Below are positions 9,118-18,167 of a DNA stretch of 64,000 nucleotides, piece by piece (within the stretch, counting starts at the first letter, position 1; each line of letters opens with the position of its first letter). The position numbers and the translations under genes were made by a program. The stretch covers positions 505,419-569,418 of the forward strand of contig NZ_FRAQ01000002.1 of assembly GCF_900142385.1 (NCBI RefSeq), given 5' to 3'. Under the pieces are notes generated by a model. The model saw only the letters and a program-made list of their open reading frames with translations, did not search any database and was not told where the DNA came from. This stretch comes from Marinobacter antarcticus. Its GTDB lineage: Bacteria; Pseudomonadota; Gammaproteobacteria; Pseudomonadales; Oleiphilaceae.

Positions 9118-9200
9118 ATTCAACTGTGATACCGATAAATCCGTCCATCTAGTCTAATGACATTCTTGCTAAAGAGAGCCTTTAAAATACCAAAAAACCA

Positions 9201-9875
9201 CTAACCAAATGCAAGCCACACCCCCACCAGCATCATCAAGCTCCCGGAAATCCGGTTGGCCAGGCGAACACTACCCCCCTTTTTCAGCGCACGGCGCAAT
9301 GTGCGACCGCCGTGGGCATATAGTTGCAGGCAGATAAACTCCAGCGTGAGGATAATGATTACCAACGCACTCAGTTGTGGCGTTATAGGCAGCGTGCTAT
9401 CAATAAACGGTGGCAATAATACGACGAAAAAGGCCCAGCCTTTAGGGTTGGCAACCGCTGTAATAAAGCCCTGGGCTGCCAACTGCCAGCGTGATGCTGT
9501 AATTGGTTCCGCGTTATCTTCGGGCATAGCCATCTTGCCTCGGGAACGCCACATCTGAATTCCCAGCCAGATCAGATAGGCACCACCGGCGTATTTGAAG
9601 AGCTCAAACGCTGTCGGATAACGCAGCATAAAAGTAGCGACACCTACGGCGGAGGTGGCCGCGACTATGCCCACGCCAACCAACTCCCCTGCCATCATCC
9701 ACATTGCGCGGCGCACGCCTATGGTTATACCCAGCGACAATGCCAGAGTCATACACATACCGGGTGTGATCGAGACTACAAAAAAGGTTGGAATAAAAGC
9801 TGATAACAAAGAAAGGTTCAAAAATGACACATCAGTGTACTCATAAATAATCAGGACAGATTCAGCCGAATACAT
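9201..9875 (-). CDS. LysE/RhtB-family translocator
   Basis: A 224-residue inner-membrane protein with about six hydrophobic segments and the family's N-terminal signature ITPGMCMTLALSLG near residue 38. LysE/RhtB proteins export amino acids or related metabolites using the proton gradient. The ATG at 9875 gives an extension of about 15 residues before the conserved part; a GTG at 9830 (SFLNLSLLSAF) is a reasonable alternative start. It is transcribed away from the alpha/beta hydrolase at 9961, with an 85-base divergent gap. The substrate cannot be told from sequence. Confidence 0.85.
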   Translation of the reverse strand: MYSAESVLIIYEYTDVSFLNLSLLSAFIPTFFVVSITPGMCMTLALSLGITIGVRRAMWMMAGELVGVGIVAATSAVGVATFMLRYPTAFELFKYAGGAYLIWLGIQMWRSRGKMAMPEDNAEPITASRWQLAAQGFITAVANPKGWAFFVVLLPPFIDSTLPITPQLSALVIIILTLEFICLQLYAHGGRTLRRALKKGGSVRLANRISGSLMMLVGVWLAFG

Positions 9876-9960
9876 GGTAGTCCATCCATTCCTTCCATCC
9901 CAGTCAGTCCTGAACTATCTTGCTCTCTGATCATATGCTCCTGACAGGAATCAAAGACCA

Positions 9961-10764
9961 ATGCCTTCGATCTCGACCCACGAACGCTATGTTTCTACCT
10001 TTGCCGGTAACCTCTATGTAAAGAGCTGGACGCCTGCTGCAAGCTCCAGCTCTTCTGACATCGCACCTGTCGTGCTCTTTCATGACTCTCTCGGAAGCGT
10101 TGAGCTGTGGCGTGATTTTCCTGAACATCTCGCGTTTTCTCTTGGTCGCCATGTCATCGCGTACGACCGGGCCGGGTTTGGGCGCTCGTATGCCCGGACG
10201 GATAAACTGGAAGCGGACTTTATTATTAACGAAGCGCACGGTCCGTTCACGGCAATCTGCGCAGAGCTTGGCATAGAAGACTTTATCGCCTTTGGGCACA
10301 GCGTTGGTGGGGCCATGGCGGCGGTGTGCGCGGCTACGTTCCCCGATCACTGTGTTGCGCTCATTACTGAAGCGGCCCAGGCGTTTGTTGAGGATCGTAC
10401 GGTGGAAGGTATTCGGGACGCAGAACAGGTTTTTGCGCAAGACGGCCAGATAAACCGGCTTAAAAAGTATCACGGTGAAAAGGCGGCCTGGGTTCTGCGA
10501 GCCTGGACCGATACCTGGCTTTCAGAAGACTTTCAACATTGGACCTTGCATGAGACCTTGGCCCGGGTTAACTGCCCTGTTTTGGCCATTCACGGTGAGG
10601 ACGACGAGTTCGGCTCGGTCGCGCACCCGGAACTATACACATCCCTGCCGGCCGGCCCTTGTGTGATGGAACTGTTGAGAGCGTGTGGGCACGTCCCTCA
10701 CAGAGATAAACCAGCAGTGGTTACGGAGCTGGTCAGAGATTTTTTGGCACAGCACGCCCATTGA
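9961..10764 (+). CDS. Alpha/beta-fold hydrolase
   Basis: A 267-residue cytoplasmic alpha/beta hydrolase. The nucleophile elbow GHSVGGAMA (Ser), an acidic residue in HGEDDEFG and a C-terminal His in CGHVPHRDKP form a probable catalytic triad. The N-terminal FHDSLGSVELWRDFPEHL resembles esterases and haloalkane/epoxide-type hydrolases, but there is nothing to fix the substrate. Its stop codon (10762-10764) abuts the end of the convergent protease gene (10765) with no spacer. A divergent LysE transporter lies upstream. Confidence 0.8.
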   Translation: MPSISTHERYVSTFAGNLYVKSWTPAASSSSSDIAPVVLFHDSLGSVELWRDFPEHLAFSLGRHVIAYDRAGFGRSYARTDKLEADFIINEAHGPFTAICAELGIEDFIAFGHSVGGAMAAVCAATFPDHCVALITEAAQAFVEDRTVEGIRDAEQVFAQDGQINRLKKYHGEKAAWVLRAWTDTWLSEDFQHWTLHETLARVNCPVLAIHGEDDEFGSVAHPELYTSLPAGPCVMELLRACGHVPHRDKPAVVTELVRDFLAQHAH

Positions 10765-11382
10765 TTACTTCGTATTGTCAGCCTGGATGACTTTTGCCTG
10801 ATGCTGCTCGACCAACTCCTCCAGGCTCATGTACTCGCATTCCTTGTTGGCGATAAAGCTGTCTGCTGAGTCAATTAGTATGTTGTCGTCCCGCATAAAC
10901 CGGCGCCCGAGCAGGACTGGGTATGAAAAGTTACCGCGATCCGTCAGTGAAAACTGGGTTTTGTGGCTGGTGCCAGCAATGCAGAAATCCATCATAACGA
11001 CGTAACGTCTCTGCGATGGTGCGCCTTTACGTTTTATAAGGACGGTGCGCTCTACCGGCCGCTCAAGTTCAAGAATGATCTCTTCGTGGTCAATATCACC
11101 TTCAGCGGGTTGATCTTTGTGGTCCGCCAGTGGAATCTGGAATTTGACCCATTTCTGATCATCTTGCTTGAACTCTTCTACATTCACTGCGTGCAGCGAC
11201 GAGGTTTTTGCACCGGTATCCAATCGCGCTTTAAGTCTCAGACCAGTATCGTTCATCACAATCCACTCCACGAAGCCGAGCGTCTCGGGGGCCGAAGCTT
11301 CGCTTTTGGGCGCTGCTTCTGCGAATGCCGCTGTTGGTATGATGAGAGCTGTAGCGAGTAAAAAAGGGATCGCAAACTTCAT
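10765..11382 (-). CDS. Retropepsin-like protease family protein (PF05618 type), exported
   Basis: A 205-residue protein with a clear Sec signal peptide (hydrophobic core about residues 4-20, cleavage likely after AFA). The mature part has RLDTGAKTSSLHA, the aspartic (retropepsin-like) active-site motif of the family often annotated as putative ATP-dependent zinc protease, and a second conserved segment, YPVLLGRRFM. Being periplasmic it is unlikely to be ATP-dependent; the database name is misleading. Its start overlaps the end of the ACP phosphodiesterase gene by four bases (ATGA), so the two are probably co-translated. The function in periplasmic protein processing is inferred. Confidence 0.8.
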   Translation of the reverse strand: MKFAIPFLLATALIIPTAAFAEAAPKSEASAPETLGFVEWIVMNDTGLRLKARLDTGAKTSSLHAVNVEEFKQDDQKWVKFQIPLADHKDQPAEGDIDHEEIILELERPVERTVLIKRKGAPSQRRYVVMMDFCIAGTSHKTQFSLTDRGNFSYPVLLGRRFMRDDNILIDSADSFIANKECEYMSLEELVEQHQAKVIQADNTK

Positions 11383-11954
11383 TCAATTCCTCCTGCAAAT
11401 TCCTGTAAATCCGGGAAAAATGATAGGAAACGTTCTTCAAGTTCTGAGTGAACTGGCCGTATTTCGTCAATAATGCCCGCAAACGAATTTTGAAACCGGA
11501 TACGCGCGGCTACCCTGTCCAGCGCATAACCGATGTTGTCGAGGTCGCGGTACGACCCAAACCAGTCGTGAGACACCATGTGCCGTGTCGTTCTGCTCAT
11601 AACGGGCGTCATCAGGTCTTCGTTAGCCTGCAGTTCGGTGTAAACGTCTTTTATAAAGGTGTTCTGGTCGGCATCGGTAAACTCGCTCCAATGGAGCAGA
11701 AGGAAGTGGTCATACAGAATATCCAGAGCAACACCCGCAAACCTGCGCCGCTGAGCGGAAAAAAGCCGCTTGCTTGCCAGTACATCGGGGTGTTTGTCGG
11801 TAAAACTGTCTACCGCCAGGTGGTGGCGAACACCCAGCCTTACGGAATCTGGGAGCGCGGCCAGATCCACTCCCCGGGTGAAATCCCCAAGAAGGCTGCC
11901 TACTCGCGCTTCGGGCGAGTTCGGTGCAAGGAAGAGATGGGCGAGGTGGTTCAA
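11379..11954 (-). CDS. acpH: Acyl carrier protein phosphodiesterase
   Basis: A cytoplasmic enzyme of the AcpH family, which removes the 4'-phosphopantetheine arm from holo-ACP. The protein begins LNHLAHLFLA, has VGSLLGDFTRG and HHLAVDSFTDKHP, the conserved Asp/His metal-site pattern, and DILYDHFLL. I chose the TTG at 11954 because it gives 191 residues, close to the E. coli protein (193), and starts exactly at the family's conserved N-terminus; a GTG at 12014 would add 20 unrelated residues. The upstream ribosome site is weak (GGGA). It overlaps the downstream exported protease by four bases. Confidence 0.85.
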   Translation of the reverse strand: MNHLAHLFLAPNSPEARVGSLLGDFTRGVDLAALPDSVRLGVRHHLAVDSFTDKHPDVLASKRLFSAQRRRFAGVALDILYDHFLLLHWSEFTDADQNTFIKDVYTELQANEDLMTPVMSRTTRHMVSHDWFGSYRDLDNIGYALDRVAARIRFQNSFAGIIDEIRPVHSELEERFLSFFPDLQEFAGGIE

Positions 11955-12164
11955 ACGTTGGGTTCCCGCGTCGGTCGGATTGCTATCAGTTACTGAGACT
12001 GCATCAATCCGCACGAATTTTCTACATCGAGCACCGCGATTACGCGTTTACTGACGGTGTTTTAATGCCCGCTTAATAAACCGCTGGCCGCCAGTTGCCT
12101 TGCGGATGAGTTCCCCCACAGGTATTCTGACGCCGTCTCTAGGTTCAGCTAGCTCGGGCATCCA

Positions 12165-13616
12165 TTGAGAAACCTCTACCCTGTCGTTTTTATTGTAAGC
12201 GTTATGTTTGTGCTGTTAAGCATATTCATGACACTACCGGTATTTTTGCTGCTCGGCTCTGAAGCGCCGAATGCGGTACCGTTTGTCGAATCTGCAGTCA
12301 TTGTCTTCGGCATTGGCCTGCTGGGTATTGCATCCACTTATCGCCACCCCCGCGATCTAAAGCCACGGTACATGTTCGTACTTACGGTGTCCTCCTGGTT
12401 CATCATAGCTCTGCTCTCTGCCCTTCCCTTTTACCTCAGTGACTATGGCATCTCAGCTGCGGATGCATTTTTTGAGGGAGCTTCCGGTATTACCACAACA
12501 GGTGCGACTGTGTTCAGCGGCCTGGACACCATGGACAGAGATCTGCTTCTCTGGCGTTCTATTCTGCAGTGGATAGGTGGTATCGGGATTATCGGCATGT
12601 TCGTGGCGGTACTGCCGTTCCTGCGTGTTGGCGGTATGCGGCTGTTTGCCACTGAATCCTCGGAATGGACAGACAAAGCCCTTCCCAGAATGAAAACTCT
12701 CAGTCGGGGACTGCTTTTTGTCTATCTGGGGTTCTCGACTATTGCCGTAGTCACATACTGGCTGTCGGGCATGACATTGTTCGATGCGTTTAACCACGGG
12801 TTAACGAGTATTGCTACCGGGGGGTTTTCTACCTCGGATCTGTCCATGGGCAAGTTCAATGATCTGATACTGATGGAAGCTTCACTTTTCATGATCATCG
12901 GCAGCTTGCCGTTCTTTCTTTTTGTGAGGGAGTTACACGGCCAGCGTTGGGTGCTGTTCAGGGATCAGCAGGTCCGGATGTTTATAACCATACTGCTTGT
13001 GGTGCCTGCTCTTCTCACGCTTTACCGATGGGCTGTGTCTCCGGTACCTTTCAACCCTCTACATAATTACGTTGCGACGCTGTTTAATGTCACGTCTGTG
13101 GTTACGACAACCGGTTACGCTTCAGAGGACTATTCGGCCTGGGGACCTCTGGCGTTTGTACTGTTTTTCTTCCTGATGTTTATCGGCGGGTGTTCCGGCT
13201 CTACCTCAGGCGGCATGAAGATTTTCCGCTTTCAGCTTTCGCTGATTGTGCTTCGTGAGCAGATGATCCGGTTGCTACACCCGCGAGCTGTGCTGTCCCG
13301 TAACTACAATGGCCGGGCAGTGAGTGACGATATTATCGCTTCGATGATTGCCTATACCTTTATTTTCCTGCTGTGCTTGTTACTGATCACCGTATCTCTG
13401 GCCGCTATGCAGCTGGACTTCATAACATCTTTGTCCGGTGCGCTTACCGCATTGACCAACGTCGGGCCCGGCTTGGGTGACATCATCGGCCCTGCGGGGA
13501 ACTTTGGCCCCCTGCCCGATCCCGCCAAGTGGATCCTGGCAGTCGGTATGCTTATGGGGCGGCTGGAAATTCTGAGTGTTGTAATTGTGCTCTCACCGGC
13601 CTTCTGGCGCAGCTAG
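12165..13616 (+). CDS. trkH: TrkH-family potassium uptake protein
   Basis: A 483-residue polytopic inner-membrane protein with repeated M1-P-M2 pore units. Four selectivity-filter-like motifs are visible: SGITTTGATVF, TSIATGGFST, TSVVTTTGYAS and TALTNVGPGLGD. GGCSGSTSGGMKIFRF is a TrkH signature. It moves K+ inward together with the cytoplasmic regulator TrkA, which is not in this window. The start is a TTG at 12165; no better start lies upstream in frame. A divergent promoter region separates it from acpH. It converges on the glycogen phosphorylase gene, with 24 bases between stops. Confidence 0.95.
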   Translation: MRNLYPVVFIVSVMFVLLSIFMTLPVFLLLGSEAPNAVPFVESAVIVFGIGLLGIASTYRHPRDLKPRYMFVLTVSSWFIIALLSALPFYLSDYGISAADAFFEGASGITTTGATVFSGLDTMDRDLLLWRSILQWIGGIGIIGMFVAVLPFLRVGGMRLFATESSEWTDKALPRMKTLSRGLLFVYLGFSTIAVVTYWLSGMTLFDAFNHGLTSIATGGFSTSDLSMGKFNDLILMEASLFMIIGSLPFFLFVRELHGQRWVLFRDQQVRMFITILLVVPALLTLYRWAVSPVPFNPLHNYVATLFNVTSVVTTTGYASEDYSAWGPLAFVLFFFLMFIGGCSGSTSGGMKIFRFQLSLIVLREQMIRLLHPRAVLSRNYNGRAVSDDIIASMIAYTFIFLLCLLLITVSLAAMQLDFITSLSGALTALTNVGPGLGDIIGPAGNFGPLPDPAKWILAVGMLMGRLEILSVVIVLSPAFWRS

Positions 13617-13640
13617 CTCAACGCCAGCGAAACTGTAATG

Positions 13641-16181
13641 CTATTGGAGCCAGAGTATTGAAGGGTTTTCCAACGGCAGGTTCAGGCGTTCATCTTTCAG
13701 GCGCAGCCTTGGTGTGTAATGCCCGTCCGGCCTGGCCGGCACAGTGCACTCGTAGACAAATCCATGGCCAGATCCACTGCGCGCGAATTTCATTTCCATT
13801 TTAGCCAGAGTCCGTGGGCCATATTCCGATGCTTCCGCCACTAACTCAACCGCAATTCGGGGTTCGGGAATGCCATCCAGATACGCGTCTACGGTATACG
13901 TTTGTAGGCCTTCCGACTCCTGCATGTTGACTGCACTGAAGCGTAATTTTGGCCAGTGTTTTTCGATCTCACGATACTCCTGGACAATTCCGCCTGCCAC
14001 TTCGGGTTGCCGTTGGTGCCCCAGAGCTACCATTGGCTGATAGAAGGCCTCTACATACTCCCGAACCATCCGGTTCGCCGAATATGTCGCCGTTAACTGG
14101 TCCATACTTGCGCGCATTCGTTTCATCCATTCCTTGGGTAATCCATCATGATCTAACTCATAGAACTCGGGAATAACCTGTTGTTCCAAAATCCCATAGA
14201 GTTCCCGTGCGTCATCCTCATCGTGCTTGTCGGAATTTTCGAGCTCTTCAAATGAAGCTTCAGGGCGAATAGCCCAGCCCACCTCGTCAGTCCAGGCTTC
14301 AGCCCACCAGCCATCGTATTGAGAGAGATTCAGACCGCCATTCACCAGTACTTTCATGCCGCTGGTGCCACAGGCTTCCCAGGGGTGTCTGGGGCAGTTC
14401 AGCCACACGTCAACGCCCTGCACCAGTTGGCTGGCAACGCCAAGATCGTAGTCTTCGACGAAAACAATTTTGCCCTGAACCTCTGGCCGGCGGGAAAACT
14501 GTTTCCAGCGTTTGATCAGTTGTTTACCACGGCTGTCATGGGGATGAGCTTTACCGGCTAGAACGATCTGTAGTGGTCGGTCCCGGTCAGTGAGCATCCG
14601 CACGAGGCGCTCTTCGTCTTTGAGGAGAAGGTCCGGGCGTTTATATTCTGTAAAACGCCTTGCAAAACCGAGAGTTAGCGTTTCATTATCGAGAAGTAAG
14701 CCGCAGGCTGCTGTCTGCTCTTTTTCTGAATTAGCGGCTGCATCGTGCTCACAATGCTGACTGGTCAATCGTTGCCGAAGATAATGAATGAGCCGTGAGC
14801 GTTGGGCCAGTCGCATAGCCCAGAGATCCTGATCGGAGATGTCCGTCATCGGGCAGCTTTGCAGCAGCGGCTTACACCAACGGTCTTTGCCACAGGCCCG
14901 CGTCCAGATAGCGTCGGATTCCGGCGAATCCCAACTGGGCGTGTGAACACCGTTGGTTACGTATCCTGCGGGGATGTCTTCAGCGGGCCAGCGCGGAAAG
15001 AATGGCTGAAAAATGGCTTGCGTTACCTTTTGATGAATCCTGCTGACACCGTTTACACGCCCGCTCATGTTGAGGGCCAGCCAAGCCATGTTCAGCGAAC
15101 CTGTGTGTTGTGATTCGGAGCTGGTGACATTGCGGCCCCCCAGTGCCAAGAGGCGTTGGGGTGTCAACTGAGTGCCCGATAGCCAAGGTTCTGCATACAG
15201 TTTTATAAGGGGTTCCGGAAACACATCGAACCCCGCTGCCACGGATGTGTGCGTGGTAAACAGATTCGTTGGCCGGTTGGCAGTGCGGGCAGTTTCAAAA
15301 TCGGCTTGGTGATCAACTTGCCAGCTCAGTGCGCGTTCAATGAGTGCAAATGCACAATGGCCCTCGTTAAGGTGGCAGATGGTCGGTTGAATATTTATCT
15401 GTCTGAGCAGTCGCCAGCCCCCGATGCCAAGAACCATTTCCTGCTGCAAGCGCTTCTCTGGGTCACCGCTATAGAGCTCGCTGGTGATACCACGGTCTCC
15501 GGGTTCGTTACGAGGGTCGTTACTATCCAGCAAAAGCAGTTGACAGCGCCCGACCTGAGCTTTCCAGGCTCGCAGCCGAATGTCCCTCCCGGGAAAAGGT
15601 ACCGTTACCCGCTGCCATTGACCATCCTCGTCTCTCAGTGGTGAAACGGGAAGCATGGTTGGATCGTTGTAGGGATAAAATTCGAGTTGATCGCCGTCGG
15701 GATTTAGGGCCTGGCGAAAGTAGCCTTGCTGATAAAGCAGGCCAACGGCAATAACGGGCACCCCCAGATCACTGGATGCCTTGAGAAAATCACCTGCCAG
15801 AACGCCGAGCCCGCCGCTATATAGCGGCAGACACTCACTGAGTCCGTACTCCATACAGAAATAGGCTATACCGTTTTCAAGACTTCCGGAGCACTCGTTT
15901 GAATACCAGGTTCCAGCGTGGATAAATTCATCGTGGGCCTGGATTTGCTGCTGGTATTGCCTGAGGAATTCGGGATCTTCTGCAAGTTCTGCCATGCGTT
16001 CGCCGGAAACACTGTTGAGCACCAGCCAGGCATTTTTCGTGCTGTCCCAGGTTTCGGCCTCCAGCGCACGCCAAAGCACATCACTGCCGTGATGCCAGCT
16101 CCAGCGTAGATCGAGTGCAAGTGAAAACAGACCCGCCAGTGACTCTGGCAAAGATCTCGGTGTATAGGCTGCCAGAGTCAC
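13641..16181 (-). CDS. glgP: Alpha-glucan (glycogen) phosphorylase, copy 1
   Basis: An 846-residue cytoplasmic enzyme that releases glucose-1-phosphate from alpha-1,4-glucan ends. It belongs to the phosphorylase branch with a DUF3417-like N-terminal domain (RSLPESLAGLFSLALDLRWSWHH). Central motifs are YSGGLGVLAGDFLKASSDLG, HLNEGHCAF, LGFARRFTEYKRPDLL and, near the C-terminal third, GTSGMK, whose Lys should bind pyridoxal phosphate. The start is GTG 16181 with AGGA upstream. It is the last gene of the leftward glycogen operon, 36 bases after the PilZ gene. A homologue of the same architecture lies at 24772; the two diverge in places (GTSGMK versus GTSGEK), so they are old paralogues rather than a recent duplication. 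Confidence 0.9.
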   Translation of the reverse strand: MTLAAYTPRSLPESLAGLFSLALDLRWSWHHGSDVLWRALEAETWDSTKNAWLVLNSVSGERMAELAEDPEFLRQYQQQIQAHDEFIHAGTWYSNECSGSLENGIAYFCMEYGLSECLPLYSGGLGVLAGDFLKASSDLGVPVIAVGLLYQQGYFRQALNPDGDQLEFYPYNDPTMLPVSPLRDEDGQWQRVTVPFPGRDIRLRAWKAQVGRCQLLLLDSNDPRNEPGDRGITSELYSGDPEKRLQQEMVLGIGGWRLLRQINIQPTICHLNEGHCAFALIERALSWQVDHQADFETARTANRPTNLFTTHTSVAAGFDVFPEPLIKLYAEPWLSGTQLTPQRLLALGGRNVTSSESQHTGSLNMAWLALNMSGRVNGVSRIHQKVTQAIFQPFFPRWPAEDIPAGYVTNGVHTPSWDSPESDAIWTRACGKDRWCKPLLQSCPMTDISDQDLWAMRLAQRSRLIHYLRQRLTSQHCEHDAAANSEKEQTAACGLLLDNETLTLGFARRFTEYKRPDLLLKDEERLVRMLTDRDRPLQIVLAGKAHPHDSRGKQLIKRWKQFSRRPEVQGKIVFVEDYDLGVASQLVQGVDVWLNCPRHPWEACGTSGMKVLVNGGLNLSQYDGWWAEAWTDEVGWAIRPEASFEELENSDKHDEDDARELYGILEQQVIPEFYELDHDGLPKEWMKRMRASMDQLTATYSANRMVREYVEAFYQPMVALGHQRQPEVAGGIVQEYREIEKHWPKLRFSAVNMQESEGLQTYTVDAYLDGIPEPRIAVELVAEASEYGPRTLAKMEMKFARSGSGHGFVYECTVPARPDGHYTPRLRLKDERLNLPLENPSILWLQ

Positions 16182-16217
16182 AGAGCTGATCCTGTGTGAG
16201 ACGTGAAAGAAATTTTG

Positions 16218-16574
16218 TTAACCCTGCTTCAGAGCAGAAAAATGAGGGCCGGGCATCTGGTGCTTATCGAGATAGTGCATGAGTGACGAAATAGCAAAAG
16301 AGTCGCCATTTGCTTCGCCAAAATCCAGTCCTAAACCCTTATCAATCTTGCGCACGACATAAGCTTTAAGGCGGACATACCTTTTCTCTGACTTTTCTGG
16401 AACCTGGAATTCAATTTCCAACGTCTGGTTCAGTTGAATGTCCAGGTAGTCGGTCGCAATGAATAGCCCGCGCTTTGAAACATCGCAGATTTGCCCGGTT
16501 GCAATGGGTATCCCGCGTCTATATATCAGGAGCTTAAGCTTGCTAGGTATGCGTTTACTGAGTCTGTGTTCCAT
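16218..16574 (-). CDS. PilZ-domain protein (probable c-di-GMP receptor)
   Basis: A 118-residue protein that is essentially one PilZ domain. Both c-di-GMP-binding elements are present: RLSKR (RxxxR) at the N-terminus and DVSKRG (D/NxSxxG) about 30 residues later. The ATG at 16574 has AGGGGA eight bases upstream and puts the RxxxR motif at residue 4; a longer frame exists but lacks support. It lies between malQ and the phosphorylase on the same strand, with gaps of 105 and 36 bases, so it is likely co-transcribed with glycogen genes. A link between c-di-GMP and glucan turnover is inference. Confidence 0.8.
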   Translation of the reverse strand: MEHRLSKRIPSKLKLLIYRRGIPIATGQICDVSKRGLFIATDYLDIQLNQTLEIEFQVPEKSEKRYVRLKAYVVRKIDKGLGLDFGEANGDSFAISSLMHYLDKHQMPGPHFSALKQG

Positions 16575-16679
16575 GTATTCCCCTTGAACCCAAAGAAGGC
16601 CTGAACGGGCAATTGTTTTCTCAGTATCTATCACTAACTGATGCTACAAATTGATTGCGGTCAAAAAATGAACAATGCA

Positions 16680-18167
16680 TCAGGCAAGACGGTTGTAATG
16701 CGAGGCAAGCATCCGGATTTTGTTTGCGAGCTTTGGCGAACACAAATTCTGATCCAGCTGCCAAACCCAGTTGTTAATAATGGTACCAGGGGTGTTGAAC
16801 CGGGCATCGGTTCCCAGCCCCAGAAGATCCTGCATCGGAATCATGGCCAGGGCGCTCGCTGAGTCAAAGACGGCCCGGATGACTGGCCAGGGCATGTCGT
16901 CACCATAGCCCTTCAGGCCTTGATCCACGTTATAGCGGGTATGTTCGTCCAGGCTTTGATACCAGCCGAGGGTTGTGTCGTTATCATGGGTGCCGGTATA
17001 AACCAGATTCCGGAGCTGATGATTGCGCAGAAGGTGGGGGTTGTCCGGGCTGCCATCAAATCCGAACTGCATAACCGTCATGCCAGGCATATCGAACCGT
17101 TTCCTCAATTGTTCGACATCTTCGCCGATGACTCCCAGGTTTTCCGCCACCAGTGGCAAGCCCGGGAACCGGTTGAAGCAGGCTTCAAGAAAGCGATCTG
17201 CGGGGCCAGGCACCCAATAGCCATTCCGGGGTTCCGGCCGGTCGGCAGGAATTTCCCAATATGCCTGCAGCCCCCGGAAGTGATCAATGCGTATCAGATC
17301 AAACAGTTGGCTCTGGCTGTTCAGTCTTTCGAGCCACCACTGGAACCCATTCTCAGACATGACGTCCCAGTCATAGAGCGGATTTCCCCAGTGTTGCCCC
17401 TCCGAGCAAAAATAGTCCGGCGGGACACCGGCAACAACGGTTGGCTTGCCCTCTCTGTCGAGTTTGAACAGATCACGGTTTGCCCAGACATCTGCGCTGT
17501 CTTGGGCTACGAAAATGGGAATATCTCCAAACAGAAGTATGTCTCGCTCACGCGCGTACTCACGTATTTTGTGCCACTGATGATGGAACAAATACTGCTC
17601 AAACCTTATCCGGCGAAGTGTTTCCGGATTTTCCCCGGCAAAGTGCCGTAATGACTGTGGGGCCCTGTCCCGAAGTGCCTGTGGCCACTCAAGCCAGACT
17701 GATCCGGGGTGTGCTTCTCTGATGGCGCAAAACAGAGAAAATTCCCCAAGCCAATGCTCGTTGGCCTGGCAGAATTGCAAGTAGTCCGCCTGGTTCAGCT
17801 CGGTCTCGTTGTTTTTGCGCTCAAAAAACCGTTGACTGGCAATGCCGAGCATCTGCTCGCGTGTTTGCGTATCTCCGGAGCCCGAGAGCTCATCAGCAGC
17901 AATCAGACCATCAGGAATCAATTCTTCAAGATCGATAAAATGCGTGTTTCCTGCGTGGGCACTCAGAGACTGATACGGGGACAAGTCGCCGTGTGTCGGG
18001 CCTATGGGCAATGTTTGCCATACATGCATACCGCTGTCGGCGAGAAAATCCAAAAATTGACGTGCACTTGAACCGAGCACACCCCACCTGCTTTGCAGGC
18101 AAGTGGGGTGCAACAAAACCCCGGCCCGGCGGGTACTGAATAGATCATCCATGATCAGTTGTGTCAT
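16680..18167 (-). CDS. malQ: 4-alpha-glucanotransferase (amylomaltase)
   Basis: A 495-residue GH77 enzyme that disproportionates malto-oligosaccharides by moving glucan chains. It begins with the family's RRAGVLLHPTCLQSRWGVLG region and has LFGDIPIFVAQDSADVWANRDLF, LIRIDHFRGLQAYWEIP (the nucleophile Asp is in RIDHFRG) and VAENLGVIGEDVEQL (acid/base Glu). TGTHDNDTTLGW carries a further conserved Asp. The ATG at 18167 overlaps the GH57 stop by four bases (ATGA), a tight translational link. Length is normal for a bacterial MalQ without extra N-terminal domains. Confidence 0.95.
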   Translation of the reverse strand: MTQLIMDDLFSTRRAGVLLHPTCLQSRWGVLGSSARQFLDFLADSGMHVWQTLPIGPTHGDLSPYQSLSAHAGNTHFIDLEELIPDGLIAADELSGSGDTQTREQMLGIASQRFFERKNNETELNQADYLQFCQANEHWLGEFSLFCAIREAHPGSVWLEWPQALRDRAPQSLRHFAGENPETLRRIRFEQYLFHHQWHKIREYARERDILLFGDIPIFVAQDSADVWANRDLFKLDREGKPTVVAGVPPDYFCSEGQHWGNPLYDWDVMSENGFQWWLERLNSQSQLFDLIRIDHFRGLQAYWEIPADRPEPRNGYWVPGPADRFLEACFNRFPGLPLVAENLGVIGEDVEQLRKRFDMPGMTVMQFGFDGSPDNPHLLRNHQLRNLVYTGTHDNDTTLGWYQSLDEHTRYNVDQGLKGYGDDMPWPVIRAVFDSASALAMIPMQDLLGLGTDARFNTPGTIINNWVWQLDQNLCSPKLANKIRMLASHYNRLA

